In this document: positions 1 through 8,321 of the stretch, one piece after another
Layout of the letters: the number at the start of each line of letters is the position of its first letter
Numbering within the stretch: position 1 is the stretch's first letter
From: Tersicoccus mangrovi
Lineage (GTDB): Bacteria; Actinomycetota; Actinomycetes; Actinomycetales; Micrococcaceae
Direction: 5' to 3'
Assembly: GCF_036881825.1 (NCBI RefSeq)
Contig: NZ_JBAJMW010000003.1
Span: 62,001-126,000 of the forward strand
DNA: 64,000 nucleotides
The notes under the pieces: generated by a model
Told to the model about the DNA's origin: nothing
Database searches by the model: none
What the model saw: only the letters and a program-made list of their open reading frames with translations
Position numbers and translations under genes: made by a program

Positions 1-78
1 CAGGCGGGCGGGGCTGGCGGAGAGCACGGCGTCGCGGGTGTACTGCGCGCGCTGGCGGGCCTGCAGGAGGGTGGTCAT
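1..78 (-). CDS. fliS: Flagellar export chaperone FliS, N-terminal part (cut by window edge)
   Basis: FliS binds the C-terminus of unpolymerised flagellin in the cytoplasm and hands it to the flagellar export apparatus. Only the first 26 codons are present. They begin with MTTLLQARQRAQY and continue TRDAVLSASPARL, which matches the FliS start, where a Tyr and the phrase 'V.sASP.rL' are conserved. It is the last visible gene of the leftward fliC-fliD-fliS order and starts 11 nt after the fliD stop, so it is probably co-transcribed with fliD. The rest lies left of the window. Confidence 0.85.
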   Translation of the reverse strand, partial: MTTLLQARQRAQYTRDAVLSASPARL

Positions 79-89
79 CGTCGCGGTCC

Positions 90-1499
90 TTAGTTGGAGC
101 TGGAGCTGGAGCTGTAGCTCGTGGACGGGAGGCTGGAGATCTGGCTGGTGAGCCAGGACTGCTGGCTCTTCAGGGCCCCGAGGGAGCCCTCCATGGCGTT
201 GTAGAGGGACTGCAGGGTCGCCCTGCGGGCGGCCAGGCGGGTGTCCCAGCTGCTGATCTGGTCGGTCAGGTCGGAGTCCTCCGCCTGCCGGCCCTGGATC
301 ATGGTGGACAGGCTGCCCGACGCCGGGGAGGACGCGGAGTTCGCTGCGTCGGTCACCCGCGTCGCGAGGGCCGCGAGGGCCGCCTGCGTCCCGGCGGGGT
401 CGGTCGCCAGGGCGGAGCGCAGCGTGTCCTCGTTGAAGGTGAACGTCCCGTCCTTGTTCAGCTCGATACCCCACGTGGCCGGGGACTTCCCGTTGATCGG
501 CTGGTATGCGGCGGCCCCGATCTGGTCGCTGACCATCGAGACCGTCGAGTTACCGGTGAACACCCCCGACGTCACGCTGCTCGTGCCGGTGGTCGAGGTG
601 GTGGTGACGCTGCTCTTGGACGAGATCGCGGAGAGCACGCCGTTGACGGCGTCCACCAGGGCGGACGTCCGCTTGACGACGCCGTCCTTGTCCAGGCCCA
701 CGGAGATCGTCACCGGGCTGTCCGGCACGGTCGTCGCGGTCACGTCCACCCCGGGCAGCACCCCGGTGAACGTGTTGGTCGAGGAGGTGATGACCTGTTC
801 GGCCGCGGTACCGGCATAGAGCCGCGCCGAGGCGTCCTGGGCGGTGCTGACGACGGCGGCCCCGGACTCGCCCATCAGATCGGTCGCGGTGCCGGCGGTG
901 ACGTCGGCGGCCGTGCCCCGGTAGACGGTGAAGCCGCCGGCGGCACCGGAGGTCGTCGCGCTGAACTGCAGCCGGTACTGGGCCGTTCCGTCCGCCGCGG
1001 TGCCGGCCTTGACCTTGACCGCGGTGGCCGGGCCACCGGAGGCGTTGACCGCGTCGACGACGTCCTGCAGGGACGTCGAGGCGGGGGTGATCTCCGTGGT
1101 CCTGCCGGTGGCGTCGACGAGCGTGAGCGTGGCGACCGAGCCGTCCGCGTTGGTGGGCCAGGCGGTCATCGTCCCGGTCACGTCGACCTGGCTCTGGGCG
1201 AGTCGGTCGATGGTCAGGGCGAAGGTGCCGGCGGGCGCGCCCGTGGCGGCGGTGGCCGTCACCGAGGGGGCCGACGTCGTGGCGGTGAGCGCCGAGGTGG
1301 CGGTGGGGCCGCCGAGCGTGCGCCCGGTGTCCGCGAGCGCGGCGACCTTGGTGTTGAGCTGCTGCAGCGCCGAGATGAGGGTCTGGCCGGTCTGCTGGCG
1401 CAACTGGAGCTGCTGCTGCGGCAGCTGCTCCACCTTCATCAGGGAGTTGATCAGCGACGTCGTGTCCAGTCCACTGGCGAGTCCGTCGATCGAGGCCAT
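90..1499 (-). CDS. fliD: Flagellar hook-associated protein 2 (filament cap) FliD
   Basis: FliD forms the cap at the tip of the filament, where exported flagellin is folded and inserted. The 469-aa product has the FliD N-terminus (MASIDGLASGLDTTSLINSL, then a Gln/Leu-rich coiled coil to about residue 55) and a C-terminal coiled coil (DLTDQISSWDTRL onward). Between them lies a Thr/Ala-rich beta domain. It ends in a Ser-rich tail. The start has a good ribosome site (GGAGGAACC before ATG). It follows fliC, separated by 140 nt that contain a strong hairpin, so it may be read both from the fliC promoter and separately. Length is usual for the family. Confidence 0.95.
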   Translation of the reverse strand: MASIDGLASGLDTTSLINSLMKVEQLPQQQLQLRQQTGQTLISALQQLNTKVAALADTGRTLGGPTATSALTATTSAPSVTATAATGAPAGTFALTIDRLAQSQVDVTGTMTAWPTNADGSVATLTLVDATGRTTEITPASTSLQDVVDAVNASGGPATAVKVKAGTAADGTAQYRLQFSATTSGAAGGFTVYRGTAADVTAGTATDLMGESGAAVVSTAQDASARLYAGTAAEQVITSSTNTFTGVLPGVDVTATTVPDSPVTISVGLDKDGVVKRTSALVDAVNGVLSAISSKSSVTTTSTTGTSSVTSGVFTGNSTVSMVSDQIGAAAYQPINGKSPATWGIELNKDGTFTFNEDTLRSALATDPAGTQAALAALATRVTDAANSASSPASGSLSTMIQGRQAEDSDLTDQISSWDTRLAARRATLQSLYNAMEGSLGALKSQQSWLTSQISSLPSTSYSSSSSSN

Positions 1500-1612
1500 G
1501 GTTCCTCCGTAGCCGAGGGGTCGTACCGTCCCCGGTCACCGGGGCCTGCGTGGCCCGGGGGCGGCGGCGGTCGGCGCACTGTCGCGCCGGCCACCGCCGT
1601 CCCGGGTCACCG

Positions 1613-1634
1613 GGGCCGCCCCTGCGGGCGGCCC
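1613..1634 (-). terminator. Hairpin just after fliC
   Basis: Perfect 9-bp arms (GGGCCGCCC, 4-nt loop CTGC, GGGCGGCCC) lie 6 nt beyond the fliC stop. There is no U-tract. It is probably an attenuating terminator that keeps flagellin mRNA in excess over fliD. A second smaller dyad (CCCCGGT/ACCGGGG) sits at 1530-1544. Confidence 0.55.
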
Positions 1635-1639
1635 GGCTA

Positions 1640-2512
1640 TCAGCCGAGGAGCTTCAGGACGCCCTGGCCGGACTGGTTGGCCTGGGCCAGCATGGCGGTA
1701 CCGGCCTGCGCGATGATGGAGTCCTTGGTGTAGGTCACCATCTCGGCCGCCATGTCGGTGTCCGTGATGTGCGACTGGGCCGCCGACAGGTTCTGCGCGG
1801 TCACGTTCAGCGAGTTGATCGCGTGCTGGAACCGGTTGGAGACCGCGCCGAGGGAGGCGCGCGCCGTCGAGACGTCCTTGATCGCGGCGTCGACCGTGGA
1901 GATGGTGGTCAGCGCGGCGGAGGAGCTGGCGAACCCGTCGGTGGTGACGATGGAGGTCTTCAGGTTCGTCGCCAGGCTCTTGATGTCGGCGCCGGTCATG
2001 CTGCCCAGGTCGACGGTGATCTGGTCGTTCGCGGTCGAGCCGGCACCCACCTGGAAGGTGAGCTTGCCGTCGTTGGCGGGACCCGAGGTGGCGCCCTGCA
2101 GCAGGTTGATCCCGTTGAAGTTGGTGTTGTCGGCGAGCCGACCCAGCTCGTCGACGAGACCGGTGACCTCGGTGGTGATCGCCTTGCGGGAGTCCGCGTT
2201 GTTCGAGTCGTTGCCGGCCTGCACCGCGAGGTCGCGGACACGCTGCAGGATGGAGTGCACCTCGTTGAGGGCGCCTTCCGCGGTCTGGACCACGTTGACG
2301 CCGTCCTGGGCGTTGCGGGCGGCGATGTTGTTGCCGTTGACCTGCGAACGCAGGCCCTCGGAGATCGCCAGGCCGGCCGCGTCGTCGGACGCCGTGTTGA
2401 TGCGCAGGCCGCTGGAGAGCTTCGCCATCGACTTGGACATATCCGTCTGCGTCTTGGACAGGTTCAGGTAGGCGTTGTTGGCGGCCAGGTTGGTGTTGAT
2501 GGTCATAGCCAT
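1640..2512 (-). CDS. fliC: Flagellin FliC
   Basis: Structural subunit of the flagellar filament, exported through the flagellar type III system. The 290-aa protein is a minimal flagellin. Its N-terminal D0/D1 helices (MAMTINTNLAANNAYLNLSK, then SSGLRINTASDDAAGLAIS) join almost directly to the C-terminal D1/D0 helices (SRFQHAINSLN to GQGVLKLLG), with only a short middle domain. No large variable D2/D3 region is present. The chosen ATG has GGAGG 10 nt upstream; an ATG overlapping that GGAGG is too close to be used. A sigma-28-like promoter lies 70-95 nt upstream. First gene of the leftward fliC-fliD-fliS cluster. Confidence 0.97.
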   Translation of the reverse strand: MAMTINTNLAANNAYLNLSKTQTDMSKSMAKLSSGLRINTASDDAAGLAISEGLRSQVNGNNIAARNAQDGVNVVQTAEGALNEVHSILQRVRDLAVQAGNDSNNADSRKAITTEVTGLVDELGRLADNTNFNGINLLQGATSGPANDGKLTFQVGAGSTANDQITVDLGSMTGADIKSLATNLKTSIVTTDGFASSSAALTTISTVDAAIKDVSTARASLGAVSNRFQHAINSLNVTAQNLSAAQSHITDTDMAAEMVTYTKDSIIAQAGTAMLAQANQSGQGVLKLLG

Positions 2513-2579
2513 GGTGGTTCATCCTCCGTGATTGGTGTTCGTGTACTGCCTGAGCCCGTCCGTGGGCTCGCAATCAGAC

Positions 2580-2606
2580 CTATCGGCACCGGTCACGGGG
2601 TGGTTA
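2580..2606 (-). promoter_or_regulatory. FliA/sigma-28-type promoter of fliC
   Basis: Read on the minus strand the region gives TAAC-N15-GCCGATAG. The enterobacterial FliA consensus is TAAA-N15-GCCGATAA, so 10 of 12 positions and the 15-nt spacing agree. It lies about 70 nt upstream of the flagellin start, leaving a 5' leader with a GGAGG site. The opposite-facing transporter gene starts at 2743, and I see no other clear element between 2607 and 2742. Confidence 0.75.
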
Positions 2607-2742
2607 GGCGCGGCGTCGAGAAGTTCTCCGCCGGCCCGTCCTGCCTGGACACGAGCCGATGCGACGCCGATGAGAGAACACATCCGGGCCTGGAGGCGTA
2701 GAACTGTCAGCAGACTTACTCATCGTTCTCAGGGAGGTCACC

Positions 2743-3888
2743 ATGGCGAGCACAGCCCAGGAAACCGACGCGACCCCGTCGACCCTCGCGGGCGCGAGCG
2801 CCGTACCGCGCCGTCTGCTCTGGCAGGACGACTACGGCCGGGTCGCCACCCGGGCCGGCCAGACGCTGCTGATCGTCGGCCTGATCGCCGTGATCGTCTG
2901 GGCGATCACCCGGGTGCCCCTGGCACTCATCCCCGTGATCCTCGCCCTGATCCTGGCGTCGGCGATCACGCCGCTGGTCGGCTGGCTGTCCCGGCACCGG
3001 TGGCCCCGGTGGCTCGCGGTGCTCTCGTCCTTCGTGCTCATCCTGGCCATCTTCGCCGGCGTCATCACCGCCGTCGTCGAACTCGTGCGCGCCCAGTGGC
3101 GGGGTCTGGAGTCGAACGCGGTGAGCAGCGTCGACCGACTCCACGCCTTCCTCACCGGCCCACTCGGGCTGACCGATCAGCAGATCGAGGACACACGGCA
3201 GCAGGTGACGCACTTCTTCTCGAGCGGGGCGGTCGGCAGCGAGGCCCTCACCGGGGTGCGGGCGGTCGGCGAGGTGGCCGCCGGTGGGGTGCTGATGGCG
3301 GTCATCCTCTTCTTCTTCCTCAAGGACGGCGGGAAGATCAGGGCCTTCCTGTTCGGGTTCCTGCCCGAGCCCCAGCGGGACAAGGCCCATCGCGCGGCGG
3401 AACTGAGCACGCACGTGCTCGGCGGTTACGTGCGCGGTACCGCGATCATCGCCGCCATCGACGCCATCATCGTGTGCGCGGCCCTGCTGATCCTGCGGGT
3501 TCCCCTCGCCGTGCCCCTGGCCGTCTTCGTCTTCATCGGCGGGTTCATCCCGATCGTCGGCGCCACCGCCGCCGGTGTCCTCGCCGTCGTGGTGGCCCTC
3601 GCCTTCAACGGCCCGGTGCCGGCGCTGATCGTCCTCGTGGTGCTCGTCGGGGCGAATCAGCTCGAGCACCACGTGCTCCAGCCCGTCCTGATGGGCAAGG
3701 TCCTGCACATCCACGGCCTGGCCATCCTGTTGTCCCTGACGGTGGGCGCCTTCCTGGCCGGCATCGTCGGCGCGCTGCTGGCCGTGCCCGTGGCCGCGGT
3801 CAGCTGGACCGTGTACAAGGTGTGGGCCGGCCGGGACACGCCCGGCCCTCAGCCGATCGACCCCGCCCAGCCCGGAGCGGTCGTCTGA
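2743..3888 (+). CDS. AI-2E family (PerM/YdiK-type) membrane transporter
   Basis: Polytopic inner-membrane protein of the UPF0118/AI-2E exporter family. Members are linked to autoinducer-2 or Na+/H+ export, but the substrate here is unknown. The 381-aa sequence has paired N-terminal membrane segments (about residues 40-80), a third at 85-110, a soluble stretch at 110-170, and a C-terminal bundle from about 180 on. The characteristic PIVGATAAG loop follows FIGGFIP at about residues 262-275. The ATG is preceded by GGGAGGTCACC. It lies between the two flagellar arms and converges with the hydrolase at 18 nt, so its flagellar link is positional only. Confidence 0.85.
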   Translation: MASTAQETDATPSTLAGASAVPRRLLWQDDYGRVATRAGQTLLIVGLIAVIVWAITRVPLALIPVILALILASAITPLVGWLSRHRWPRWLAVLSSFVLILAIFAGVITAVVELVRAQWRGLESNAVSSVDRLHAFLTGPLGLTDQQIEDTRQQVTHFFSSGAVGSEALTGVRAVGEVAAGGVLMAVILFFFLKDGGKIRAFLFGFLPEPQRDKAHRAAELSTHVLGGYVRGTAIIAAIDAIIVCAALLILRVPLAVPLAVFVFIGGFIPIVGATAAGVLAVVVALAFNGPVPALIVLVVLVGANQLEHHVLQPVLMGKVLHIHGLAILLSLTVGAFLAGIVGALLAVPVAAVSWTVYKVWAGRDTPGPQPIDPAQPGAVV

Positions 3889-3906
3889 CCCGACCGGGCA
3901 CCGCCC

Positions 3907-4611
3907 TCAGCCGGCGAGCAGGGCCTCGATCTGCTCGACGACGAGGTCGGGCCGGGTGATGAAGGGGTGGTGTCCCGTGGGCAGGTCGGCCGAGCGGGTC
4001 GCGCGGCGGGCGTGCTCCCGCTGCAACCCGACGGTGGTGCTGCGGTCCTCGGTGCACACGAGGTAGCTGGAGTCGACGTCGACCCATCCGGCGGCCGTCG
4101 TCGGCGTGACGAAGGCACCCGCCGCCTGGGCCGTGACGCGGCTGAACGCCTCCTGCTGGGTGCGGGCGTCGGCGTCCTGGAGGAACCGCTGTCCGAACGA
4201 GGCCGCGTCGTACCCGGCGATCTGCAGGAGCCCGTCCCCCGCGTCGCCGACCGCCACCGGGTCGGGCTCGTCCCCCATGATGGCGGCCTGCGCCTGCCCG
4301 ATCTCGGACAGGTACGAGGACACGTACACCAGGTGGGACACGGCGGGGTGCCGCCCGGCCTCGGCGATGACCGTGCCGCCGTAGGAGTGGCCGACCACGA
4401 TCGCCTCGTCGAGGGTGTCGAGCTCGCGGCGCAGCGCGGCCGCGTCGGCCACCAGCCCTCCCGCGGCCTCGCCCGGGGTCGTCTCGCCGCACGAGGGCAG
4501 GGCCAGGGCGCGGCTGCGGATGCCGGTGCGCTGCTCGAGCAGCTCGCCGGTCGGCCGCCACCACCAGACGCCGTCCCGGACCAGGGCACCGTGCACGAAG
4601 ATCAGTTCCAC
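3907..4611 (-). CDS. Alpha/beta-fold hydrolase
   Basis: Cytosolic serine hydrolase or esterase-like protein of unknown substrate. The preferred start is a GTG (product begins MELIFVHGALVRDG, 234 aa), because AAAGGA lies 6 nt upstream and the family's first beta strand begins at once; the longer open frame would add an Arg-rich tail. Visible motifs are the oxyanion HGA at residues 7-9, the nucleophile elbow GHSYGG with Ser76, an acid candidate in CTEDRS and a C-terminal catalytic His in GHHPF. Related proteins are annotated as salicylate esterase/MES-like hydrolases. It converges with the AI-2E transporter gene and sits inside the flagellar region without an obvious link to it. Confidence 0.8.
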   Translation of the reverse strand: MELIFVHGALVRDGVWWWRPTGELLEQRTGIRSRALALPSCGETTPGEAAGGLVADAAALRRELDTLDEAIVVGHSYGGTVIAEAGRHPAVSHLVYVSSYLSEIGQAQAAIMGDEPDPVAVGDAGDGLLQIAGYDAASFGQRFLQDADARTQQEAFSRVTAQAAGAFVTPTTAAGWVDVDSSYLVCTEDRSTTVGLQREHARRATRSADLPTGHHPFITRPDLVVEQIEALLAG

Positions 4612-4809
4612 CTGCGTTCCTTTCCGGACATTCCTGTTCCTCCTGGTCGGGCGACCATCTCCGTCGATTCTGCTGCGCGGATCCGTCGCGGAGGGCGTTC
4701 CGCGACGGATTCCGCCGACGCCGAGAGCGAACGGCCGGCCGGGGGCGCCCGACTCCCGTTGCCTTCTCCCCGTCGCCGTCGCCGCCCTCATTGCCGCAGC
4801 TGAACCTCC

Positions 4810-4836
4810 TTACCCATCGGCGAGCAATGCCAATAG
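4810..4836 (+). promoter_or_regulatory. Possible sigma-28-like promoter of flgN-flgK-flgL
   Basis: TTAC-N15-GCCAATAG matches the FliA consensus at 8 of 12 positions, has the same 15-nt spacing as the fliC promoter and ends in the same ATAG. It lies 110 nt before flgN in an otherwise featureless 335-nt gap (4612-4946). Weaker than the fliC site. Confidence 0.45.
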
Positions 4837-4946
4837 AGAGGGGTACGGCGTCGAGCACACGGCGCCGGTCGGCCCGAGCGATCGGCCGACCATTGAGGCC
4901 TCCGCGGACGTCACCGGGTGGCCGATCACGAAGGAGTAGCCCGGGC

Positions 4947-5429
4947 ATGTCGTTCACCGACCTGTCAGCCCAGCTGTGGCGCGAGCGCGAACTGCTGGAC
5001 ACGCTGACCTTCCGCCTCGAGGTGGAGCAGCTGCTGCTGACCGCGGGCCGGACCCGGCGCCTGCCGCAGGCGACCGCGGAGGTGGAGCAGGTCGTCGACC
5101 AGCTCGCCGTCGCCGGGCTGGAGCGGACCGTGATGGTCGCGGCGCTGGCCCAGGAGTGGGGCACGCCCGCTGACGTCACCCTGCGGGAGCTGGCCGAGGC
5201 CGCCCCCGACGGCGCGTGGCAGGACATCCTGGCCTCCCACCTGGCCGCCATGGTCGAGCAGACCGCCGCGATCCGGTCGCTGCGGGACGCCAACGACCAG
5301 TTCCTGCGGGCCGCCTCCCGCGCCACCGAGGAGACGATGGCGACCCTGACCCCGTCGTCGCGCACGTACGACGCCACCGGCTCCGCGGCTCCCTCGTCGC
5401 TGTCCCGGTTCCTCGACCAGACCCTCTGA
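4947..5429 (+). CDS. flgN: Flagellar chaperone FlgN
   Basis: FlgN is the export chaperone for the hook-filament junction proteins FlgK and FlgL, which are encoded next. The start chosen (MSFTDLSAQLWRERELLD) has AAGGAG 10 nt upstream and gives 160 aa, normal for FlgN; the open frame runs further upstream with non-globular sequence. The protein is almost entirely helical, with 'LWRERELLDTLTFRLEVEQL' at the N-terminus as in actinobacterial FlgN, and ends in a Ser-rich flexible tail. Sixteen nt separate it from flgK, so the two form an operon. Sequence conservation in this family is low, so the call leans on context as well. Confidence 0.85.
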   Translation: MSFTDLSAQLWRERELLDTLTFRLEVEQLLLTAGRTRRLPQATAEVEQVVDQLAVAGLERTVMVAALAQEWGTPADVTLRELAEAAPDGAWQDILASHLAAMVEQTAAIRSLRDANDQFLRAASRATEETMATLTPSSRTYDATGSAAPSSLSRFLDQTL

Positions 5430-5445
5430 GCACCCGAAAGGCACC

Positions 5446-6861
5446 ATGAGCAGCTTCGCGGGACTCCAGCTCGCCCAGCGCGGACTCAACGCCGCCCAGC
5501 AGGCGCTGGCGATCACGGGTCAGAACATCACCAATGTGTCGACGCCCGGCTACACCCGGCAGCGGGTCGAGCAGGCCGCCGTCGCGCCGACCGCCGCCAC
5601 CTTCGGCACCCTCGCTTCCCCCGTCGGCTCCGGCGTCGCCGTGACCGGCATCAGCCGGCTCGGCGACGCGCTGCTGGACACCGGGGTGCGCACCAGTGCC
5701 GCCGCGGCCGGGTACGCCGACGTCCGCGCCACCACGTACAGCTCGCTCGAGGACGCGTACGGAGAACCGGGGACGACGGCGATCTCCGGCCGGCTCTCCG
5801 CGTTCTGGTCCGCCTGGGGCGACTTCTCCAACAACCCGGACCAGCCCGGGGTCGGCGCGACCGTGCTGCAGACCGGCAGGGATCTCGGTGACGCCCTCTC
5901 TACCGCCCGCGCCGCCGTCACCACCCAGTGGCAGGACCGGCGCGCCGACGTCGACACGATGACCACGCAGGTCAACGACACCGCCGCCCGCATCGCCGAC
6001 CTCAACCGGGCGATCAACACCACCACCGCCACGGGCGGCAACGCGAGCGAACTGATGGACGAGCGGGCGCGGCTGGCGGAGGACCTCGCGTCGACCGCCG
6101 GGGCCACCGCCCGGGTCGAGGCCGACGGCGGGATGACCGTGCGGCTGAACGGCACCTGGCTGGTCAGCGGCACGTCCGCCCGCACCCTGACCGTCACCGG
6201 GCCGACCGACCCGTCCGCCGGCGGCACCGTCGGCGTCGCCTGGCAGGACGCGCCCGGCACCCCGGTCGCCCTCACCGGGGGCCGGCTCGCCGCGACGCTG
6301 GGCGTGCTCGCCCCCGCCGACGGCAACGGCACCGGCGGCGCGATCGCCGAGGCCGCCGCGACCCTCGACGGGCTCGCCACAACGATCGCCGATGCCGTCA
6401 ACGCCGCCCACCGGGCCGGCACGACGAGCAGCGGCGCCCCCGCCGGCGACTTCTTCGCCCTCACCCCCGGCCGGCCGGCCGCCGCGGCGCTGACGGTGGT
6501 CCCCACCGACCCGTCGGGCCTGGCGAGCGGGGCCGCGGGCAGCGGGCCGCTCGGCGGCGCGGGAGCGGACGCCGTCGCCCGCGTGGGCAGCGGCGCGAAC
6601 GCCCCCGACCGGCAGTGGGCCACCGCTGTCGCCTCCCTCGGGGCCGCTGCCCGATCCGCGACCGGGCAGCAGACCATCACCGCCGCCTCGGCCACCGCCG
6701 CCAAGACCGCGCAGACCTCGTCGTCCTCCGTCAGCCTGGACGAGGAGAACGTCTCCCTGCTCGCCGCGCAGCATGCCTACCAGGCGGCCGCACGCGTGCT
6801 GACGACGATCGACCAGACCCTCGACACCCTCATCAACCACACCGGGACCGTAGGACTCTGA
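5446..6861 (+). CDS. flgK: Flagellar hook-associated protein 1 FlgK
   Basis: FlgK forms the first ring of the hook-filament junction. The 471-aa product carries the rod/hook N-terminal signature (GLQLAQRGLNAAQQALAIT, then NITNVSTPGYTRQRV at about residues 26-40). The C-terminal rod/hook domain contains EENVSLLAAQHAYQAAARVL. The middle is an Ala/Thr-rich beta domain. An AAAGG site precedes the ATG. The stop codon overlaps the flgL start (TGATG), which suggests translational coupling and equal supply of the two junction proteins. Confidence 0.96.
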   Translation: MSSFAGLQLAQRGLNAAQQALAITGQNITNVSTPGYTRQRVEQAAVAPTAATFGTLASPVGSGVAVTGISRLGDALLDTGVRTSAAAAGYADVRATTYSSLEDAYGEPGTTAISGRLSAFWSAWGDFSNNPDQPGVGATVLQTGRDLGDALSTARAAVTTQWQDRRADVDTMTTQVNDTAARIADLNRAINTTTATGGNASELMDERARLAEDLASTAGATARVEADGGMTVRLNGTWLVSGTSARTLTVTGPTDPSAGGTVGVAWQDAPGTPVALTGGRLAATLGVLAPADGNGTGGAIAEAAATLDGLATTIADAVNAAHRAGTTSSGAPAGDFFALTPGRPAAAALTVVPTDPSGLASGAAGSGPLGGAGADAVARVGSGANAPDRQWATAVASLGAAARSATGQQTITAASATAAKTAQTSSSSVSLDEENVSLLAAQHAYQAAARVLTTIDQTLDTLINHTGTVGL

Positions 6862-7748
6862 TGACCTTCCGCATCACCACCCAGACCATGGCCGCGGCCG
6901 CGAGCCGGAATCTCGCCGCCGCGCAGACCCGGCTCGCCGGCGCGCAGGAGACGGCCACGTCGCTGCGCCGCATCACCCGGCCCTCCGACGACCCCGCCGG
7001 TGCCGCGCAGGCGATGCGGGTGCGCGCCGACGCCGCCGCGAACGCACAGTACTCGCGCAACATCGACAACGGCACCGCGTGGCTGACCAGCGTCGACTCG
7101 GCCCTCGGCGACGCCACGGACCGGCTCATCGCCGCCCGGGACCAGGTGCAGCAGTCCCTCAACGACGCCCGCACCCCCGCCGACCGTGCCGCGATCGCGC
7201 AGGTGATCGACGGACTACGGGCGGACCTGCTGGCGACCGCGAACACCACCCACCAGGGCCGCAACATCTTCGCCGCCACGGCCGACGCCCCGGTCGCCTT
7301 CGCCGACGGCAACCCGCCGACCTACACCGGCGTCGCCGGCGACACGGTGCAGCGCCGGTACGGCCCGGACCAGACGGTGCGGGTGGACGCCGACGGCGCC
7401 GCCGTCTTCGGCACCGGCACCAGCTCCGTCTTCGGTCTGCTCGACTCCATCTCCGCCGAGCTGCGCGCCGGCGGCACCGGTGCCGGTCGCCTCGCCCAAC
7501 TCGACACCGCCATCACGACCGTCACCACCGCCCGCGCGGACGCCGGCGCCAGGCTGTCCAGCCTCACCGCCGCGAAGGATGCCAACGCGACGGCCAAGGT
7601 CGCCCTCGAGGCCAACCGATCCGCGATCGAGGACGTCGACCTCGGCACCGCCGTCCTCGACCTGCAGGTGCAGCAGACCAGCTACCAGGCCGCGCTCGCC
7701 GTGACCGCGAAGACCCTGCAGCCGACGCTGATGGATTTCCTGCGCTGA
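6861..7748 (+). CDS. flgL: Flagellar hook-associated protein 3 FlgL
   Basis: FlgL is the second junction protein, between FlgK and flagellin, and is related to flagellin. The 295-aa product starts MTFRITTQTMAAAASRNLAA and contains ITRPSDDPAGAAQAMRVRAD, the typical flagellin-fold N-terminal motif. It ends with LQVQQTSYQAALAVTAKTLQ and LMDFLR, the usual FlgL terminus. The ATG overlaps the flgK stop by 1 nt. It is the third gene of flgN-flgK-flgL; fliW follows after 73 nt. Confidence 0.95.
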   Translation: MTFRITTQTMAAAASRNLAAAQTRLAGAQETATSLRRITRPSDDPAGAAQAMRVRADAAANAQYSRNIDNGTAWLTSVDSALGDATDRLIAARDQVQQSLNDARTPADRAAIAQVIDGLRADLLATANTTHQGRNIFAATADAPVAFADGNPPTYTGVAGDTVQRRYGPDQTVRVDADGAAVFGTGTSSVFGLLDSISAELRAGGTGAGRLAQLDTAITTVTTARADAGARLSSLTAAKDANATAKVALEANRSAIEDVDLGTAVLDLQVQQTSYQAALAVTAKTLQPTLMDFLR

Positions 7749-7821
7749 TCCTCGGTCTTCTGCGACGATGATGGACCTGGTGTGATGACGACGAACCACC
7801 GATGAGGATGGACTGCCTTCG

Positions 7822-8190
7822 ATGAGCGTGCTGACCCTGACCGAGCCGATGCCGGGCCTGGATCCGTGGACGGACTACACCCTCGAGGCCGTGACCGGCG
7901 CCCCGGGGCTGTTCAGCCTCCGCCCCGCCGCGGAGACCGACCTGCGGTTGTTCCTGCTCGACGCCTCCGTCTACGTCCCCGCGTACGCGCCGGACCTCAC
8001 CGACGCCGCCGAGGGCCTCGGCCTGGCCGCCGGGGAGGCGGCCCGCGTGCTCGTCGTCGCGACACCCGGCAAGGCGACGACGACGGTCAACCTCCTCGCC
8101 CCCGTCGTCGTCAACGAGCGCACCGGCACGGGCGCCCAGGTGATCCTCAACGACCAGGACTACCCGCTCTCGGCGCCGCTGTCCCGCTGA
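7822..8190 (+). CDS. fliW: Flagellar assembly factor FliW
   Basis: FliW binds flagellin and, in Bacillus, antagonises the translational repressor CsrA, coupling hag translation to secretion. The 122-aa protein shows the family's conserved parts: a central LRLFLLDASVYVPAY beta segment, NLLAPVVVN near residue 92 and the C-terminal LNDQDYPLSAPL. Purine-rich sequence upstream (GATGAGGATGG) is rather far from the ATG, so translation may be weak or re-initiated. Unlike the common fliW-csrA pair, no csrA-like short frame follows in the 131 nt before the next gene. Confidence 0.9.
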   Translation: MSVLTLTEPMPGLDPWTDYTLEAVTGAPGLFSLRPAAETDLRLFLLDASVYVPAYAPDLTDAAEGLGLAAGEAARVLVVATPGKATTTVNLLAPVVVNERTGTGAQVILNDQDYPLSAPLSR

Positions 8191-8321
8191 CCCGGTCGGC
8201 CCTTCCCCGGCCGGTTCCCCGACCCACGGATTGAGCGGTCGGCCCGTCCCCGTACCGTCCCGGTCCGCCGGCACCCGCGCGCGACGTGGCCGTCGTCACG
8301 TCGGCGTGGCATTCTGGCAGG

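Noticed and set aside
4921..4928. GCCGATCA just before flgN as a second sigma-28 -10 box
   Set aside because: No matching -35 at 15 nt (CCGC there) and it overlaps the flgN ribosome site.
3800..5377. 525-aa minus-strand frame covering the flgN-hydrolase gap
   Set aside because: Arg/Ala-rich shadow crossing the flgN promoter; the real hydrolase frame (GTG at 4611) has a catalytic triad and ribosome site.
8191..8321. Possible csrA behind fliW
   Set aside because: No frame with CsrA-like MLVLTR start or about 60-80 codons in any frame of this gap.
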